Assembly (NCBI GenBank): GCA_963920765.1
Contig: OY987244.1
Coordinates: 7,380,501 to 7,444,500, forward strand
Origin: Ulota crispa
Taxonomy: Eukaryota; Streptophyta; Bryopsida; Orthotrichales; Orthotrichaceae
Direction: 5' to 3'
DNA length: 64,000 nucleotides
Shown here: in pieces, positions 11,811 to 22,505 of the stretch
How the letters are laid out: each line of letters opens with the position of its first letter
Numbering within the stretch: position 1 is the first letter of the stretch
Made by a program: the position numbers and the translations under genes
Notes under the pieces: model-generated
Seen by the model: the letters and a program-made list of their open reading frames with translations, nothing else
What the model was told of the DNA's origin: nothing
Databases searched by the model: none

Positions 11811-14800
11811 CTAAGAACTAACACCATAGCGCATATGCTCAGTTGACTGCATCCAAGTTTGGAAGCAATCATCATAGGGAAAATTCTCAATTGAGAATAC
11901 TTGTTGTCCATGCATGCCAAGCACCACACCTAAATGATCATCAACCAATTGATTTCGCAACTTGTCTTTCACAAAAGAAAGAGAAGAGAAGGCGCGTTCA
12001 TCTTCAATAGACCCTAGCACATGAATCATTGCTATTTTAGCCAATTTCACTTACTCTGAAAATTGCTTGGCCAAGGCAGAATTGGCATCAAACATCCTCC
12101 ATAGTTTTGTGATTGGGTTGACATGAAAAGGAGGCTCACAAGCCACCATTGCATTAGAGATCATGGAAACCTTGAAAAGAGACTGTTGCACTTCCAAGGC
12201 AAAACAATCAAGGGTAGGTGCAACCAACCTCTTCTTCTCTCCTTCACCAATCCAATTGGATTGGCCATAATGAGCTTTGATGATATCCAAGTGTTTTCGA
12301 AAGGTGATCTCAGCTGAAATAGGGTTAGCCCAATATTGGGGATAAACCACCCCTAATGCGTCCATCACACCTTGGGAAGGAAAGCAGATCCTCAATTTCT
12401 CTAATAGTTGTTGAGCAGCTCCTAATACAACATACAATACAACAAATTAGACCACAAGAACAAGCATGGCCAACAAACAAATGGAAAAAACATAAATCAA
12501 GAACAATAAACTAACACTTAAAAATAATAAAATTAACTAATGCCAACCATACCTGCACACTCAACCTTCACATCTTCCACTATTAGAGCCCAAGTGTCAT
12601 TGTTGATGCATTTTTCATAGTGCTTAGCGTGAAGTCTTTTATCTCCAACTCCAAAGACAAGTTGTTCTTCACTTTCGTTCATGTTGACATCCCATAGTAT
12701 GTGGATCTATTCATGTCGCCATTGAAGTAGTTGCTTGAAGTCAACAAAGTGGTGGCTGTTGAATGCTCTCTCTTTGTCCAAATATAGAGCATATAATTCA
12801 CCTTGGCATTGCGTTAAAGCAGAAACAAAGTTACAAATAAAGATGTTCTACTGTTGAGCAAACTTCACAAGGGAGTTGGTGCAATCTAGCATTGGCAAAA
12901 TGCAAGTCATCCCCAATATCACATAGGGATCTAGCAGCAACAGCTGAACTTTTAAAGCCCTTGCTTAAGTGTTGCGCTATAAGAATACAAGCCCACAAAA
13001 ATAACATTTAATACCAAAGGGAAGAAATAAACCTAAAAAATAAGAGTTCTCAAACAAAACAAAAGAATTAATGACACACTTTGCAATCTAAAGGAAAAAA
13101 AAATTGTAACCACATACCTGCTCCTTCTTGTTCTTTGAGTTAATATGTAACTTTCCAAGTATGGAGCAAAACTCAATCATCACTTGCTTCATTGGTAAGA
13201 GCAAACTTAACCAATGCATTGTGACCTTCTTCTATAACTTTAGGCCTTTGCAATCAATTGAAGAAGCAAAAGCCTTGTATTCATTGAATTTCTTGGCACT
13301 TGGCTGAAATAACCATAACTGGCAGTCATAAGATCTTCAATAGCATGAAAAATGCCAAGTTGAGATAAAGTCTTCATTGCCAAATTGATTCAATGAGCAT
13401 GACAATGGATAGCTGTGACAAAGGGAGCATAATTTGACTTGATATGTGTAGTCACCCCTGTCTTTGCCTTGAAATGCAGTTGCTCCATCTACTCCAAAAC
13501 ATAACAACTTTGCAGCAATTCCTTCATCATCAAGACCACCCTTTGTGACAAGGGCACCCATAAGTAAAGCAGTTAAAGAATTGGCAGTTGTTCCATCTGT
13601 AAAAAAATATCAATCAAGAAGTTAGCAAATTTTCAAATACAAAGAAAAGCATGTTATATAAAGAAGCCATTGAAATCATATACAATGGTAAGAAATACTT
13701 GCTTCTAGCTTCTGCAAAAAGAATCAATGGAACTCGTTGCCAATCTTGCATCATGTAGGCATGGACTACAATATATGAGCAGTTGTCCAGTGCAGTTGTC
13801 TCGTCTGCTGTAAGGGCAATAAATCTTGGTTCTTGGATCATGGCCTTGTGTTTTGACTTCACAATGTCATACATATGGCAAGCCATGTTCCAACCAGCTC
13901 CACAACTCCAATGAACTCTAGGGCAGTCAAGCATGCTAAGAAACTCATACAATTTGAAATGTGCCTCAAATTCTATCATTGGCTGGCCGTTACTAAATAA
14001 CTGGAAGAGTGTAGCAAATTGGACTTTCTTCTTTCGTGACTCAAGAGTGTTACACCCTTGTATCTGCTGCAAAACTGAAGTAGGGCATTGTGCAGCATAA
14101 AGTGAGTTGTTTTTTATGTGACATTTACTTTTACTATGCCTCCAAACAGTATCCCACTTTGGACACATCAAAACTAGTTTTCCCCTCACTGCAGAGCAAA
14201 TGATGCACTTCACCATGTGCAATAAGCCGTCAGATGTTAACAACATCTCAAACCAAGGACACTTTGCCAACCACTCCATCTGGAACTTCCTTGTTAGGTC
14301 ATAATTTTTTTTTGTCTTCTTGGGAGGAGATAGTAAGCTTGCATTGTCTTCATCACTTTCAACAATATTTCCTTCGACATCATGAATCTGCCAGTTTGGA
14401 TCATCATGAGTATGCTCAAAAGCAAGAGAAATTGAGGAAGAAGTAGCCAGATTACCTTTAGTGATTTTTGTCTCTCTTGCAAGTGTAGATGCCAAAGGTC
14501 CAGGTTTGTCAGGCTCCATCGAAGGAGCTGCAGATTTCCATGAAGAAGAATCCTTTGTTTGCTTTGACCTTGCTATTGGTACTTGATGTGCTTCCGTATA
14601 CACCATCACTGTAGGTTCAAATGCATGTGCTGCTGGCTCCATCGATGTAGGTTCAAATATATGTGCTGCTGGCTCCATTGATGCAAGTCTACATGCACTT
14701 GTTGTAGGCTCCATTGAAGCAGTTGTTACTTTGAAATACCCTGGCTGTTCTGCTAATTTAGTTGGTCTCTCTAGTACCTCAGTGAACTCAGCTGATGCAG

Positions 14801-15270
14801 GAGTTATCTCCACCAAAGCAGTTAGGCTAAAATCAGTTTCGGTTTGAGCAGCTGAATTGGTTTCCATTACTGCTTCTAGTTCCGATGCATTTCTTGAACT
14901 CGTGATATAGGAACTAATGGTAACTTTCTCTTTAGCACGTCTCTTGGCGTTGTTTTCCAAGTCTCTTGAAGCTTGCAGAACCTTCCTTTTTTGTTGATGC
15001 CGACTCCATTTTTAACCTCGCATCCTTTCGATCCTTTTGTAGTTGGGCTGTTTTGGTTTTTGTCTCCAATGCTTTAGCAACAGCTCGATCAACATGAAAA
15101 GTTGCAGTGCCTCCCACAATACTTGATCCCATAATACTTGATCTCCCAATTGCATTAGACTTCACAACATTTGATCTTCCAAGATCCGCCATATTAGACT
15201 CTACAACACTTGGTCTCCCAGGATTGGTCTTATCACATTCCACAACACTTGGTCTTCCTAGAACTTCCAT
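11811..15270 (-). mobile_element. Decayed hAT-superfamily DNA transposon
   Basis: Transposase remnants read on the minus strand from 15270 down to 11811. Order: repetitive N-terminal region; BED-like zinc finger (C-I-I-C...H...CH) near 14,200-14,100; core with TADETT, an acidic motif of the DDE fold (near 13,800); a segment with LCFGVDGATAFQGK (13,560-13,450); and a C-terminal dimerisation block with SIEDERAFSSLSFVK...LRNQL (near 11,950). A probable intron around 13,602-13,705 separates the core from the FGVDGA segment. The copy is broken: a frameshift around 14,950, another near 13,460, a TGA near 13,390 where relatives have Arg, and further stops between 13,300 and 12,700. A possible outer end, CAGGGCTTTTTTTT on the minus strand, lies near 15,650, but I found no matching partner on the other side. 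Confidence 0.85.
13614..14960 (-). pseudogene. N-terminal part of the hAT transposase (448-codon frame)
   Basis: This is the longest surviving frame of the hAT element. It carries a low-complexity N-terminus with repeated SMEPAAH..FEPT units, then the zinc finger (CIICSAVRG...WRHSKSKCH) and the start of the catalytic core (IALTADETTALDNCSY). The frame probably leaves the true gene at a splice donor near 13,705 (GCAA before GTATTT), so its last ~30 codons are intronic. Upstream, the frame at 15270-14932 encodes more of the N-terminus in another register, suggesting a frameshift at an A-run near 14,985. It is not expected to give active transposase because the 3' half of the element carries stops. 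Confidence 0.7.
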
Positions 15271-17458
15271 GATTTATCAACCCTATGTCACCATTCACAA
15301 AAATGATGAAACAACGCTTCCTGGCTACAAGCAATAGAATGATCAAAGTTGAGGTAGCACCAAGGAGTGCACAGCAGACGTGAACTAGTTGTAGAACAAC
15401 TACTTTTCAAATTTTAGGTTTCCAGGTGGCCTCAAGACCAAAAGCTTTGCCGCTAAAACTCCAGCTTCTCTGGCTGTAAACGAGGAAAAAGAGCATGCTT
15501 TTGACGCTTGATTGGCTTTTATCTTTAGAGCACTAGTTAACATCAGGCCCCATATAGGGTTTTTTCACTTGTTTTTTTCTAAAGGCTTGACGCAAGGAAA
15601 ATTATTTTGCAGCTTTCTGGCTTTTTGCAGCCTAAAAAAAAAGCCCTGTCATTAACCCCTAAAGGACTACGGGGACAAAATTTGTCCCCACTCATACACA
15701 GGGGGTTGAGTATCCATGGTGATCCCCCAACGCTTAAGGGTTAAACATCAAAAGTGAGATCAAGACAAAATTGTAAGTGTCGAATATTGAATTTCAAGGC
15801 TTCTACTACCAAAAAAGACCTCCAAAAAGGCCACGTAGATTTTAAGATATTTGTGATTGTATGATGATGAGTGTAGAATTTTTTGCTTTCTTTGGAGCCG
15901 CCCGTAATTCCTATCGCAAATTGGCAACTTTTGGATATAAATTTGGAAAACAACCACTTAGGATGTTTTAGTGTGTTTTGTTATTACTTGCAAACTAATG
16001 GCCCCCATTCCAAATCCATGACCACACAACTGTTAAAGTGCAAGCGCCTAATACAAAAAAACTTTTTAGCTTCAATTATTGACTAAACATTATTGTGAAA
16101 GAAAAAAACTCAACTTAGAATGAATTCTAATTTTTATAACTAAAACATTCCAAGTGAACTTAGTCTAAAAGCACTTATAGATTTTGTTAAATGACAAAAT
16201 TTCAGTAAAAGGGCCTTTATTGCCAAAGGGAAATCTTTTTTTAAACTTGATGCATGTCTTTTCAATGTGGCAGCTTCTCATAGGCTCTTTGACACTATTC
16301 ATGACACAAAATGTATGCTTGCAATTTACCTTCCACCAAAAGCAATTAGAATTAGATATGCAGGAAATTAAAATTGAATGTTGAAATTAACTTCAGCCTG
16401 CAACTTCACCCTAAAAAAAACCTTACAACAATATAATTTGTGCCTTCAACAAGGTTTTAAAGTTTCTTGAAATTCTTGAACGCCAAATTTTGGTGCCTTA
16501 AGCATTTAGGGGTTAAGATGTATGTTGTGCCCTAACTTAGAAAGTGAAATATTGCATACCCACTACTAAATACTCAATACAAAATACCAAACAACACTCA
16601 TGTAATAACACCTAGTTTAACATTAGAGGAAAAATGAGCTCAAGAGAAGGCTTCCTAACCTTAACAAACCACCCTATTTATTTAGGTAGGAGAAGCATAG
16701 GTAAGGTACCTACATAAGTGTCTCTACCTTGTGTGAACTACTCAAGTGTACCATGGTACATAACAAAAGGATTGATGATGGAAAACAATATTATAATATG
16801 ACAATGACAAATGCAAGGACCTTTAGTGAAACACAAGAATAAACTAGGACTAGAATTCCCAATCAAATTAGGACACTTGTTAAACAAAAAGCATATGATA
16901 TTGTAAACAAAAATTATTCTCATGAAATAATTGTAAATTGATATAGGGGATTAATCTCTTTTTATTAAAAAAAAGACATTACTTTTAAATCCTTTCGACA
17001 TCCCTCCAACCACTTCCCATATGGGCTTTCTCTCGAGCTCATTTTTCCTCTAATGTGTTTTGCATTAAATTTGGATGTGGTTGACAATCGAAGAGGGTTT
17101 TCATTCATCCACATCGGAATCATACATCCATGTCGTATTCATCTATCCATGTGCACTTCTGTCAAGCAAGAAGCCAAGACCACGAAGATTTAGGGTTTAC
17201 CGCTCGATCAATCGCTGCTGCATCCCTCTCTCCTCCGCAGAGGCTGCGATCGATCCGGTGGAACTCCGTCTCCTCGAACGCACTCGTGCTTGCATCGCAC
17301 CGGAATCTCTGAAACAGTCCAAAATCGTCGAAAAACAGAATGGTGACGAAACAATGGCGATCGAAAGTCTCACGTATCGCGAGAGTCAATCCTTATAACG
17401 CCGATCTACCACACCACGCTCTCATATTTCTACAACAACTCTACTTCTACTCCGTCGT
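15271..17458. other. AT-rich spacer between the hAT remnant and the PPR gene
   Basis: No credible gene. The AT-rich part (15.3-17.0 kb) shows no recognisable element apart from the possible hAT end near 15,650. From about 17,150 the GC content rises and a telobox-like AGATTTAGGGTTTACC appears, which suggests the promoter or first leader exon of the PPR gene. Confidence 0.4.
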
Positions 17459-17960
17459 CATTGCTCGACCTATCCATTTATGACCGTGAAGCGCCAAGTA
17501 AGTTAACTCCTCCATCCCTTAAAAGCTCGCATTTCGTTGCTTCCTTTCCGGTGGTTCTTTCATCATGCAATCCGAATTTTATTGTTCTCTCTTATTACTA
17601 AACACCGAGCGCGGTAGACTTTTCAAAATTTCAGTTCAATCCGCAATCTGGTTCGTTGAGGATTTTAGGGTTAGGGTTTGAGAATTTTGATAAGTTTTGA
17701 GCAATTGCTCGACCTATCCATTTTATGACCGTGAAGCGCCAGGTAACTTAAGTCCTCCATCCCTTAAAAGCTCGCGTTTTGTTGCTTCCTTTCCGGCGGT
17801 TCTTTCGTCATGCAATCCGAATTTCTCTTGTTACCGAACACCGAGTGTGGCACACCTTTTCAAAATTTCGATTCATTCCGCAATCTGATTTGTTAGGATT
17901 TTAGGGTTAGGGTTAGGGTTTGAGAATTTTGCGAGGTTTTTGAGCAATTTTCGGTGGATT
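17459..17960 (+). repeat. Tandem duplication in the PPR gene leader, period about 243 bases
   Basis: The block starting TTGCTCGACCTATCCATTT occurs at about 17,461 and again at about 17,703. Both copies carry GACCGTGAAGCGCCA followed by a donor-like GTAA sequence, then CCTCCATCCCTTAAAAGCTCG and a TTAGGGTTAGGGTT end. It appears to duplicate a leader exon end together with the start of the following intron. The second copy is the better donor (CCAG followed by GTAACT). Confidence 0.8.
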
Positions 17961-18217
17961 TTGCAGGTAGTGAACTTTTCCTGGCTCTTCATGGAAGCGT
18001 GAAGACTGCGAGCATATTTCTTATTAGAAAGATCAGAATTTTTACATGTTCTTGTTGAATGAAAGTGGATTCGAAAGCAGCAACGAAATGCGTTACTTGG
18101 ATTATCGTATGCTAGATCAAAATTTCATTGGCAGATGTCTTCAACAATAGATCCAGTTTGATTAAGAGAATTCTACACCAGATGATCAAGCGGCGCTTTT
18201 GGATGTCTTGATTCACA

Positions 18218-21013
18218 ATGGCATCAAGGGGCATTTTCATCATTAAGAAGCGACGCCAGATCTCTCAGGTTTTTGCAGAATGTATTCCGAGACTTGATTC
18301 TGGAGTGCTTGCTCTTCCTGCAAATAATGGCAGAAGCTTTGAAATTGCAGCAGATCGTGCAACTGTTTCAACGGATAGTGTAGAGTTATGTAATGATCAC
18401 TTCACATTGGCTTCAAAAGGAGAACTGTTGAGAAACCAAGGGTTAAGGCATAGTGTTAGGGTTAGCAGGAGACTGTTCTCGTCTGTTGTGGACGCCGGTG
18501 ATACTACTGACAATTACAAGTCGACAAAGAAGCCTTTTGTGCGTGGATTGAAGCCTGAAGATCCAACGTCCAATGCAGTTCGGAGGGTGCTGAGGAAATG
18601 GACGAGCAACACGCCTATGGAATTAGAAAAGATGGGAGTGCCTTGGAACCCTTTCATTGTGTGCGGGGTGCTGAAGACCAACATTCATGCAGACACGGGC
18701 TGGCAGTTTTTCAAGTGGGTGAAAACACAGGAAGGCTACAGGCACAACGTGTACACATATTCAGCCATGATTGATCTGTTTGGAAGGGCGAGGGAGTACG
18801 CAGCCATGGGGAGCTTGGTGGAGGAGATGCATCAGGAAGGGCATGAGTTAAGTGTGGTAACATATACAACTTTGATGCATTGGTATCGACAAGCTATGGA
18901 CTTAACTATGGTCCGGAAGATTTGGAAACAGATGGAAGAGAAAGCTGTGAGACCAAACGTTGTCACATACACAACGTACATCGATGCACTTGCGAAACGG
19001 AAGTGCCATCATGAAGCTATGGAAGTTTATAAAGAAATGCAGGAACGTCGGTGTCGGCCTAATATTTACACATACACTGTTCTGATTCATAGTCTTGTCG
19101 AGGGTGGGAAGTTGGAATCGGCGACCGAGCTCTTCGACAAGCTTGGGGAGGTTGATTGCAAACCTAACAGCGTCACTTACAGTCTGCTCATTGGAGCGCA
19201 TTTTAAAGCTGGTAATTTTGAGAAAGTATTGGTTTTGTTCAGGGCTATGAAAGAGAACGGTTTTGGAACCTCGCTGGAACAGCGACGAACAGTAGCCCGT
19301 GCGTTGGAGAGCGTAGGAATGGCCATGGAAGCAGAGCAGTTGCTTTCTGGTGTGGATGAGCACCTTGTGCTTCTCAAAATCCGTTCCAAATATGCGGGTC
19401 CTACTGAGCAACATCATGAGATTGTATCTGGAGATGACTCTGTGGTTCCTCAATGGCTTCCAAAGCCGAAGCAGCTCGCCAAGAAGCTGAGAGTGTGGGG
19501 GCTAGAGACTGATGCAATACTCGAACAGGTTGCCAGGAAACTGAAACCTCCATATGTTATGAATGTTCTCAAGGAACTGCAAACAAACGCTGCGTTAGCT
19601 TGGCGGTTTTTCCAGTGGGCCGAAGCTCAGGAGGGGTACAAGCACACACAATACACTTTCATGAAAATGATGGAGATTGTTGGGCGTATTCCGAATGCTG
19701 GAAGCAATGAGTTGATGGAAAAAGTGTTACATCAATTAGAGCAGGAGGGGTCGAACGACCTTGACAAGTTCAATACTCTCATAAAGTATTATTCCGAGTC
19801 CCAGAACATTTCCGCAGTTGAACAGGTGCTTCCTTCTCTTCTCCTACCTTGTCAGTTGATCATTCATATAGCAATTAGCATTTTTCTTGTTTTTTACTCC
19901 CTCTGTCATTCTAAAAAGCTCCAAGTCAGACACATTTCTTGTACCACTAAAAAGCTCTATTTTGCTGATTTCAAACGCTGAGAAAGCGTTTGCCATGTTC
20001 AATGATCTCATGGGGGCAAGTTAAGCGATGAGAGAGCATTCATCTCCTAGCAAGCTTGGCTACTAATCTTTAAATCATCAATAATAAGGAGCTGGCAGCA
20101 TGCACAAATATGGTACTTTTTGCATGGAATTTGGGTGCCTAAACGGCAACATCAAAATTGGACGTTTTGCATACATTTGGTAGATGGTACATTGATTCTA
20201 GAATGCATGTGTCACTAGCACAAAGACTAAAAACATAGTTAATCCTTCACAAGGAAGCCCTTTGCACGTTTTTAGAGGGACAGAGGGAGTAGATGTTTTA
20301 GCATTCTAGTGAGCACATCTTGTGGTATTATACAACAAGTGACTCTTTGTTGCTTTTGCAAGTAGGTTGTGACCATTTTCTTATTCTTGATGAGATTATT
20401 AACCATCATGTTTTGCTTATAGGTTTTCAACCGCTTCGGTGTCATAGGGTGCAAGCCTAATGAAACAACATACACACTGCTAATCGACATGTATTCAAGA
20501 GCAGGAATGCATGCGAGAGCGTTGACGGTGTACGAGGAGATGCAGAAGGCTGAGTGCACGCCAAGCATGCACACATACACAGTCCTGATGCACAGCTTGG
20601 CAAGGTCAGGGAAAATTTTGGAAGCAGAAACGCTCTTTGAGAGCTTGCCCTCGCTTGGTCATAGACCAAACGTTGTAACGTACACAGCACTGATTCAATC
20701 GCTTCTGAACATTGGTGAAGACGGGAAAGCCTTGGCGCTGTTTGAGCGCATGAAAGAAGCCAAAATCAACCCTACCAAAGTCACTCTCAAAGTTCTAGCC
20801 AAAGGTTTGCGGAATGCTGGTCGGCTTGAGGAGGCTCAGAAGATCGCAGATTCGCTGCCATACATGCGTGGCATGGTTCTGGAGCCTGAGGCGTCTCTGC
20901 GGGTCAGTAAAGGCGAAAAGGAAGTGCAGGAGTTGATGACGTCCAGCTTCTCCCAATCCATTGAATCTTCTAATGTTTCAAGTGGAGAATCTTACTCTCA
21001 AACTGCAGTCTAG
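18218..21013 (+). CDS. P-class pentatricopeptide repeat protein
   Basis: RNA-binding organelle protein of about 732 residues in two exons (18218-19825 and 20423-21013, both junctions phase 0). PPR motifs of 35 residues can be counted: five from about residue 180 (NVYTYSAMIDLFGRA, SVVTYTTLMHWYRQA, PNVVTYTTYIDALAK, PNIYTYTVLIHSLVE, PNSVTYSLLIGAHFK), and about six more after residue 470, crossing the intron (PNETTYTLLIDMYSR, PSMHTYTVLMHSLAR, PNVVTYTALIQSLLN and others). The basic N-terminus MASRGIFIIKKRRQ looks like a mitochondrial or plastid transit peptide. No E, DYW or SMR domain is seen, so it should act in RNA stability, splicing or translation rather than as an editing enzyme. The RNA target is unknown. 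The protein contains two related halves (see findings). A MITE fills most of the intron. Confidence 0.93.
19895..20291 (+). mobile_element. Stowaway-like MITE, family A copy 2
   Basis: A 397-bp element flanked by TA, with left end CTCCCTCTGTCATTC and right end GAGGGACAGAGGGAG. It lies inside the single intron of the PPR gene and matches the ABCG-intron copy over its length. It keeps the site CATAGTTAATCC that is occupied by another MITE in copy 3. Confidence 0.9.
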
Positions 21014-21897
21014 GTAAATCAATACTTGTACCGTCTCTTGAGATGTTTGATGTTGATGATGAGGAACTTGAGTGACAAGTCTGTATTGTGCATTCTAGGG
21101 CTTTTTTCTAGACTGGTGGATTTGAAGATACTGGTTATCGTCTTAGCGGAGAATTCTATGGCAGCGCTGTCCCTAATGTGCTCTGTATTCTCTTAAGCTC
21201 CGTTGTTACTAGATGCGGTGATCATGATAATGTAGAGGTTTCTTGTCATCAGATCTTAGATAATTTTGATCTTTATTCTTTCACGAATTGAAACTGGTGA
21301 ATCATTGTTCATAGATTCTCCTGATGTGACCGAACTATGCGTGAACTGTTGTCACCTCTCATAGAAAGACAGATGCCTAGTGTAGAGTCCTTTGTATGAT
21401 ACTTACGTTACCGAAAGAAGGAAAAGCATTAATTTCTGGACTCTGATTGAGTAGGAAGAAGTCCGTGATTTGTAAGAGTGGTGATGATTGAGAACTTGGG
21501 CCAAGTTTGGCAAATTAGCAATTGAAATTTGGCGTCACCATTATTTTGTGAACTGCTATATGTGGTACTGAAAGTTGCGATTTAGCTGCAACCTGGATGT
21601 GTATCAGAGTTATCGTACAAGCTGTGCACTTTTGCCTTTCATATTCTCTTTCATTCAAGTTTTCAACTTTTGTCTTTAGAATGCATCTGAATTCTTGTAG
21701 ATCTTGTACTTTTTTTATGGGACAGGCAACAAGGCATGATTGCATGTGATTTAATGACTAAACCATTGGAAATATATTGACTTACAGCTTTCCAATATCA
21801 TGTATTCTATTGGGTAAATGCAAAGCTGCACCTTAAAACTCGGTCAAAGATTGATGGCAACCCAATGTGAATTACATGTAAGACGTCTCTGTCACAA
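21014..21897. other. PPR gene 3' flank
   Basis: Presumed 3' UTR and spacer. I see no coding frame, repeat or RNA gene here. Confidence 0.4.
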
Positions 21898-22505
21898 TAG
21901 GGGGTTTCAGATATCTCAAAAAAACGGTGAACGAATGGTCGTGAATGAGTTTTTGTTCACTCGTGAACATGAAGTCACAAAAGTGAACCACCCATGAGGA
22001 CCTTCAGGAGGTCCTCATGGCTCGTGCACGTGTGAACGATGTGAAGCCTCTCTCTCCTCGTCTCTCCCGCTAGTTTCACTTGTGTTCCTGTCGCTCCCGC
22101 ACCTGTTTGTGTTGTTGCCCTCCTCTCTACTCTCACTCCACGCCTTTGGCTCTTGCTTGCGCCTTAGTTTGGATGTAGAGTTGATTGCCAGGTCAAGGTC
22201 ATTCAAGGAATCTCAATGCATGAGAAGCAACGATGGTGGAGCTGAAGAGATCTTGATTAGAAGCAGACAATTGTGGAGTCGAAGGGTTCCAGATTAGAAG
22301 CAATGATGATGGAGTTCAAGGGATCCATATTAGCTTACAAGATTAGTGATTGTGGGCAAAGTTGAAAGAGTGGTGAGTAGTTCACTACAATTCGGATATT
22401 TGAATGGGTGAACGTGAGGGCATGTACGGTGGCTTGACTAATTTGTTCACCAATTTCATTCACGTGAATGAAATTGATGGTGAACAGCATATCTGAAACC
22501 CCCTA
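21898..22505 (+). mobile_element. MITE, family E copy 1 (GGGGGTTTCA ends)
   Basis: TA-flanked element of about 608 bp with inverted ends TAGGGGGTTTCAGATAT. Its body has many GTTCAC/GTGAAC direct and inverted motifs, so it could fold on itself. A shorter relative lies at 28,809-29,137. TA duplication suggests a Tc1/mariner-type mobiliser. Confidence 0.8.
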
